This document shows, piece by piece, positions 60,537 to 64,000 of a DNA stretch of 64,000 bases (its first letter is position 1; every line of letters begins with the position of its first letter). Made by a program: the position numbers and the translations under genes. The stretch is taken from assembly GCA_029009095.1 (NCBI GenBank), contig JAQXJT010000013.1, positions 1 through 64,000 of the forward strand. The letters are read 5' to 3'. The notes under the pieces were generated by a model. It was not told the DNA's origin, ran no database searches, and worked only from the letters and a program-made list of their open reading frames with translations. Origin of the DNA: a bacterium (GTDB taxonomy: Bacteria; Bacillota; Clostridia; Oscillospirales; Oscillospiraceae).

Positions 60537-61169
60537 GTGGGGGTGAGAGCGGATAACACCCGGGATCAGTTTCTGGTGGAGGCGCTGCGGCTCTTTGCCG
60601 AGAAGGGCTACGATGCGGTGAGCGTGGCGCAGATCGCCGCCGCCGTGGGGTGCAGCGCGCCGGCGCTCTATAAGCACTACAGAAGCAAACAGGCGCTGCT
60701 GGATACGCTCATGGAGCGGAGCCGGACGGGCTTCGAGCGGCAGATGTCGCGGCTCCATGTGGACTTCCGCTCCGTGGAGCACCGCTCCGGCTTTGTGAAG
60801 CTCCCGGAGGAGGAGCAGGAGGAGATCATGGTGCAGTTCTTCCGGCACGTCCTCAGCGACGAGTTCCCCAGTCTCTTCCGGAAGTTCATGACCGTGGAGC
60901 AGTTTCGCCGCCCGGACGCCGCCCGGCAGCTCAACGAGCGGTATGTGGACAGCCAGTACGAGGCATTTTCGGCGCTCATGGAGGAGTTTATGGCGGCGGG
61001 CATCCTCCGGGAGGGAGACGCGCGGGCCATGGCCATCCAGTATGTCTCGCCCGTCATCGTATATCTGGGCGTCTGCGACAGGGACGGGAGCAGGGTGGAG
61101 GAAGCCGAGAAGGCCATCCGCGCCAATCTCAGGCAGTTCAACGCCGTGTACCGGCTCCGCAGGGAGTGA
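60537..61169 (+). CDS. TetR/AcrR-family regulator, probable repressor of the ABC-CPBP operon
   Basis: 210 aa. N-terminal TetR HTH: DQFLVEALRLFAEKGYDAVS, then VAQIAAAVGCSAPALYKHYR with the recognition helix. The C-terminal ligand domain is helical. The GTG at 60537 follows AAAGGAGGG; the nearer ATG is in a frame that stops at once. Two operator copies lie on its own promoter and one on the promoter of the ABC-CPBP operon, so autoregulation and control of that distant operon are inferred. Confidence 0.87.
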   Translation: MGVRADNTRDQFLVEALRLFAEKGYDAVSVAQIAAAVGCSAPALYKHYRSKQALLDTLMERSRTGFERQMSRLHVDFRSVEHRSGFVKLPEEEQEEIMVQFFRHVLSDEFPSLFRKFMTVEQFRRPDAARQLNERYVDSQYEAFSALMEEFMAAGILREGDARAMAIQYVSPVIVYLGVCDRDGSRVEEAEKAIRANLRQFNAVYRLRRE

Positions 61170-61218
61170 GCGGGAGCAGGCCGCCGGTGCGGCGGAGAAG
61201 AAAAAGGAGGTTTTTCCG

Positions 61219-61770
61219 GTGAAATACAGCAAAAGTGTGACCCTGCGCGATGGCAGGACCTGCATCATCCGCAGCGGCGAAGCCGGCGACGCGCAGGGCG
61301 TGTACGAGAGCTTTATGCGCACCCACGGGGAGACGGATTACCTGCTGTCCTATCCGGAGGAGAACAGCATGGATGTGGAGCAGGAACGGAAATTCCTGGA
61401 GGAGAAAGAGGCCAGCCCCAACGAAGCGGAGCTGTGCGCCCTGGTGGAAGGCAGAGTGGTGGCCACCGCCGGCATCGAGCAGGTGGGCGCCAAGCAGAAA
61501 GTACGCCACCGGGCGGAGTTCGGTATCAGCGTGGAGCGGGCGTACTGGGCTCTCGGCATCGGCCGGGCGCTGACCCTCGGGTGTATCGAGCTGGCGAAGC
61601 AGGCGGGCTACTCCCAACTGGAGCTGGATGTGGTGGGGGAGAACCGCCGGGCCATGGCGCTCTATGAGAGCGTGGGCTTCCGGGAGTACGGGAGAAATCC
61701 CCGGGGCTTCCGGGGCAAAAACGGCTGGCAGGAGCTGGTGCTGATGCGTCTGGAGCTGGACGGAGAATAA
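61219..61770 (+). CDS. GNAT family N-acetyltransferase
   Basis: 183 aa, RimL/RimI-like GNAT. Visible are RHRAEFGISVERAYWALGIG with the acetyl-CoA loop, GYSQLELDVVGENRRAMALY and SVGFREYGRNPRGF. Substrate unknown. GTG at 61219 with a perfect AAAAAGGAGG site; a longer upstream frame overlaps the TetR gene and is a shadow. Likely co-transcribed with the TetR gene (49-bp gap). Confidence 0.85.
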   Translation: MKYSKSVTLRDGRTCIIRSGEAGDAQGVYESFMRTHGETDYLLSYPEENSMDVEQERKFLEEKEASPNEAELCALVEGRVVATAGIEQVGAKQKVRHRAEFGISVERAYWALGIGRALTLGCIELAKQAGYSQLELDVVGENRRAMALYESVGFREYGRNPRGFRGKNGWQELVLMRLELDGE

Positions 61771-61813
61771 AAAAGCGCGGCGGGGAGTGGAAGTTCTCCC
61801 CGCCCGCTTTTTT
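61771..61813. terminator. bidirectional terminator between the GNAT and FmdE genes
   Basis: AAAAGCG and GGCGGGGAG arms pair with CTCCCCGCC and CGCTTTTTT, with A/T tracts on both sides. The FmdE stop codon lies within its right edge. Confidence 0.8.
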
Positions 61814-62346
61814 CATACATGGAACCGATCGTAGGTACCGCAGCAGTCCAGACAGAGCGTTTTGCCGTTTTGGATGCGGACCCAGTTGGCACCGGTGCTC
61901 TCTCCGCAGCGCTCGCAGACATAGGAATCGAAAAGCCTGGCCTCGGATGGGAGGGCAATGGTGGCCTCTTTGATATCGAACATCTCCCCGGCGGGGACGC
62001 TGTGGTAATATTCGAAGGACTCCTCCCGGCTCATCTCCCGGGGTTTGGGCTTGAGCACCAGCCGGACGGACTTCCCGTTGCTGCGGTTGTAGAACGAGAA
62101 AGCCTGCTTGCCCCGCATGTGGAACAGCAGGTTTCCCTTGCCCACGCTGCACCCCAAAATCACCTGGATGGCGTCCACGCCGCAGGCGTCGTTTTCGCTG
62201 ATGCACACCACATCCTCGTCCTCCGAGAAGGTCAGACCCAGCAGCTCAGTGGCGTACAGGGCCGCCCGGTAACCGATGGTCAGTCCGGGGCAGACATGGC
62301 CGTGGAAAGCGGCGCATTTGTTCCATAATTCCTTGTTTTCGTCCAT
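61813..62346 (-). CDS. FmdE family protein with C-terminal zinc ribbon
   Basis: 177 aa. The N-terminal FmdE domain (FHGHVCPGLTIGYRAALYATELL, ENDACGVDAIQVILGCSVGKGN) carries the conserved His/Cys metal site first noted in the formylmethanofuran dehydrogenase operon. The C-terminus has two CxxC-type pairs (CERCG, CLDCC) forming a zinc ribbon. Such proteins are widespread in anaerobes next to FecBCD-like importers and are thought to handle metals or metallocofactors. No FmdABC subunits are seen, so a methanogenic role is unlikely. The ATG has AAAGGA upstream. Confidence 0.88.
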   Translation of the reverse strand: MDENKELWNKCAAFHGHVCPGLTIGYRAALYATELLGLTFSEDEDVVCISENDACGVDAIQVILGCSVGKGNLLFHMRGKQAFSFYNRSNGKSVRLVLKPKPREMSREESFEYYHSVPAGEMFDIKEATIALPSEARLFDSYVCERCGESTGANWVRIQNGKTLCLDCCGTYDRFHV

Positions 62347-62371
62347 TTTGTTTTTTCCTTTCTATATGTTG

Positions 62372-63154
62372 TCATTGCACCGCGGCCGCCGTTTCCCGGG
62401 GACAGGGGACGATCACGGGGACGGCTCCGCAGCGTACGATCTGTACGGGCATATGGTACACACTTTCTATGGTTTCGGGCGTCATACTCTCCATCCCGCC
62501 GTAGCTGTATACGGAGGAATTCTTCAGAAACAGGAATTTGTCGCAATAGCGGACGGCGAGGTTCAGATCGTGGATGACGATGGCCGCGCAGATGGCTCTT
62601 TTGCGTACCTCTTCCCGGATCAGAGCCATCACATCGTGCTGGTTGCGGGGGTCGAGATTGCTGGTGGGTTCGTCCAGCAGCAGGAGCCGCGGCTCCTGCA
62701 CAAGAGCTCTCGCCATCATGACCTTTTGCGCCTCGCCGCCGGAGAGCTCGGAGACATTTCGGAGAATGTACGCATCCAGACCCATCTGGTGAATGATCCC
62801 GCTGGCCATCTGCCGGTCGCGGGCGGTGGCGTCCCACTGGATATACGGTTTCCTGCCCAGCAGGACCGCGTCAAAGACGGTCATTTGCATGGCCCCGGCG
62901 TTCTGGGGGACATAGGCGACGCGCCGCGCCAGGGCCGTGCCGCTCATCTCCAGGACATTCTCGCCGTCTATCGTCACCGTGCCGCCCGTTACCGGGTGGA
63001 TGCGGTCGATGCACTTGAGCAGCGTGCTCTTTCCGGCCCCGTTGTTGCCCAGAATGGCCACCACCTCGCCGGGGCGGATGTCAAATCCCACATCCTCCAG
63101 TACGTTCCCGGCGCCGCGGCGGTAGGCGTAGGTGATGTGCTCAATCTTTACCAT
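62372..63154 (-). CDS. FecE-type ABC ATPase
   Basis: 260-aa importer ATPase: GNNGAGKST, signature LSGGEAQK, Walker B LLLLDEPTSNLD, switch His (VIHDLN). It partners the FecCD permease whose gene overlaps it by 14 bp. FmdE follows 25 bp downstream. Cargo may be a metal chelate such as molybdate/tungstate, iron or cobalt; sequence alone does not decide. Confidence 0.9.
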   Translation of the reverse strand: MVKIEHITYAYRRGAGNVLEDVGFDIRPGEVVAILGNNGAGKSTLLKCIDRIHPVTGGTVTIDGENVLEMSGTALARRVAYVPQNAGAMQMTVFDAVLLGRKPYIQWDATARDRQMASGIIHQMGLDAYILRNVSELSGGEAQKVMMARALVQEPRLLLLDEPTSNLDPRNQHDVMALIREEVRKRAICAAIVIHDLNLAVRYCDKFLFLKNSSVYSYGGMESMTPETIESVYHMPVQIVRCGAVPVIVPCPRETAAAVQ

Positions 63155-64000
63155 GACCCACCCCTCCTTTGAACAGCAGCATCAAAAACACGGGCCCGCC
63201 CAGGAAAGAGGTGATGGCGCCGATGGGCAGGATCACCGGGGCGATCACGGTCCTCGCAAAGGTGTCCGCCAGCACCAGCAGCAGCGCGCCCGCCACGGCG
63301 GAGCAGGGTACCAGGTAGCGGTAGTCGTTGCCCACGAACCGGCGCATGATGTGGGGCGCGATCAATCCCACAAAGCTGATAATTCCCACAAAGGACACGG
63401 AGATCGACGCGGTCAGGGAACAGATCACCATGCTCCAAAGCATGACGCTTCTTGTGTTGACCCCGAGACTTTGTGCCGTGTCCGCCCCGCCCTCCATGGC
63501 GTTATAGTTCCAGCGATTCAGCAGGAAGAACAGCATGGACGCAGCAAATACGGCGGCGAGGAAGCCGATCTCCCACCAGCTGCTGCCGCCCAGATCGCCG
63601 AAGGTCCAGAACACGACGGCGCCCAGTTTGGTTTCGTCGGCGAAGTATTGCAGCAGGGTGCTGCCCCCGGCGAACAGGGAGCTGAGCGCGGTGCCCGCCA
63701 GCACCAGCCCGCCGGGGCCGATGGACTTTTTGAACCGGGAGATGGCGATGACCACGAATGTGGACATGGAACCGAAGAGAAAGGCGCAGAGCGTGACGGT
63801 AAAGGGATTGCTGACGGTGACCGCTGCCGCTGCCGAAGGGGAGTTCACCGTGCCGCCCCCGAACACGATGATGCCGATGGCGGCCCCGAAAGCCGCCCCT
63901 TGGGACACGCCCAGTGTGGAGGCCGACGCCAGCGGGTTGCGCAGCACGCACTGCATCACGGCGCCGGAGGAGGCCAGCAGACCGCCCACCAGCAGTCCCG
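63141..64000 (-). CDS. FecCD-type importer permease (5' end outside the window)
   Basis: At least 286 residues of a FecCD/BtuC permease, entering the window in LLVGGLLASSGAVMQ and continuing RNPLASASTLGVSQGAAFGA, GPGGLVLAGTALSS, ISFVGLIAPHIMRRFVGNDY and a C-terminal GAITSFLGGPVFLMLLFKGG. The apparent GTG near 63989 is internal; true start and probable binding-protein gene lie beyond base 64000. Confidence 0.9.
   Translation of the reverse strand, partial: GLLVGGLLASSGAVMQCVLRNPLASASTLGVSQGAAFGAAIGIIVFGGGTVNSPSAAAAVTVSNPFTVTLCAFLFGSMSTFVVIAISRFKKSIGPGGLVLAGTALSSLFAGGSTLLQYFADETKLGAVVFWTFGDLGGSSWWEIGFLAAVFAASMLFFLLNRWNYNAMEGGADTAQSLGVNTRSVMLWSMVICSLTASISVSFVGIISFVGLIAPHIMRRFVGNDYRYLVPCSAVAGALLLVLADTFARTVIAPVILPIGAITSFLGGPVFLMLLFKGGVGHGKD

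Noticed and set aside
61813..62346. FmdE as evidence of a methanogenic archaeon
   Set aside because: All promoters, ribosome sites, riboswitches and gene families are bacterial; FmdE domains are widespread in anaerobic bacteria and no other Fmd/Fwd subunits are present.
1..64000. tRNA, rRNA, insertion sequences, prophage or CRISPR arrays
   Set aside because: None was recognised on either strand; no transposase, integrase, cas gene or regular repeat array was found.

Overview
The window is a GC-rich chromosomal segment with short intergenic gaps, strong sigma-A-type promoters, AGGAGG ribosome sites and many lipoproteins. It has anaerobic (early cobalt insertion) cobalamin genes, CsoR/CopA copper control, an ANTAR regulator beside glnA, and ECF and FecBCD-type uptake systems. 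This fits a strictly anaerobic Bacillota, class Clostridia, most like the high-GC Oscillospiraceae group (inference from gene content; no 16S or tRNA gene was seen).

Layout. 0.2-5.8 kb: copper efflux (csoR-copA with a C-terminal HMA domain), a GNAT/YjdF-like pair, a TetR regulator and a decayed ABC permease. 5.8-9 kb: a cysteine/Fe-S operon (cysK-nifS-nifU-rrf2) with a possible Rrf2 site on its promoter. 9-15.4 kb: purC-purF-carA-carB. 15.5-19.4 kb: nitrogen block with an Amt-PII fusion behind a strongly structured leader, a divergent short glutamine synthetase and an ANTAR protein with a pseudo-receiver. 19.5-32 kb: hydantoinase-like ATPase and flavin reductase, a pseudokinase-TM-C-type-lectin protein, an MFS transporter, an ABC system whose permease is fused to a CPBP protease, a GGDEF protein, a hemolysin III homologue and an ECF S component.

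32-60.3 kb is a nearly complete corrinoid superlocus organised by three cobalamin riboswitches, each followed by an intrinsic terminator. Riboswitch 1 (+) drives cbiA-C-D-F-G-H-JET-B-cobD-cbiP-cobA. Riboswitch 2 (-) drives a secreted lipoprotein CbiK, a small lipoprotein and a FecBCD/BtuFCD-type importer. Riboswitch 3 (-) drives cbiL, an ABC-2 exporter, a membrane-anchored secreted protein, sirC, hemC, cobA-hemD, hemB, hemL and hemA. Together these cover glutamyl-tRNA to adenosylcobinamide phosphate; only the nucleotide-loop genes (cobU, cobS, cobT, cobC) are not seen. 60.4-64 kb: a TetR regulator, a GNAT, and an FmdE-type protein beside a second FecCD importer that runs off the window.

The most unusual material is: (i) extracytoplasmic handling of cobalt or tetrapyrrole implied by the lipoprotein cobaltochelatase, three small secreted proteins of one apparent family and an exporter inside the hem/cbi operon; (ii) the pseudokinase-lectin receptor-like protein; (iii) one operator sequence shared by two loci 32 kb apart, linking the TetR at 60.5 kb with the CPBP-fused ABC system at 28 kb; and (iv) the tandem-hairpin leader of the Amt-PII fusion.
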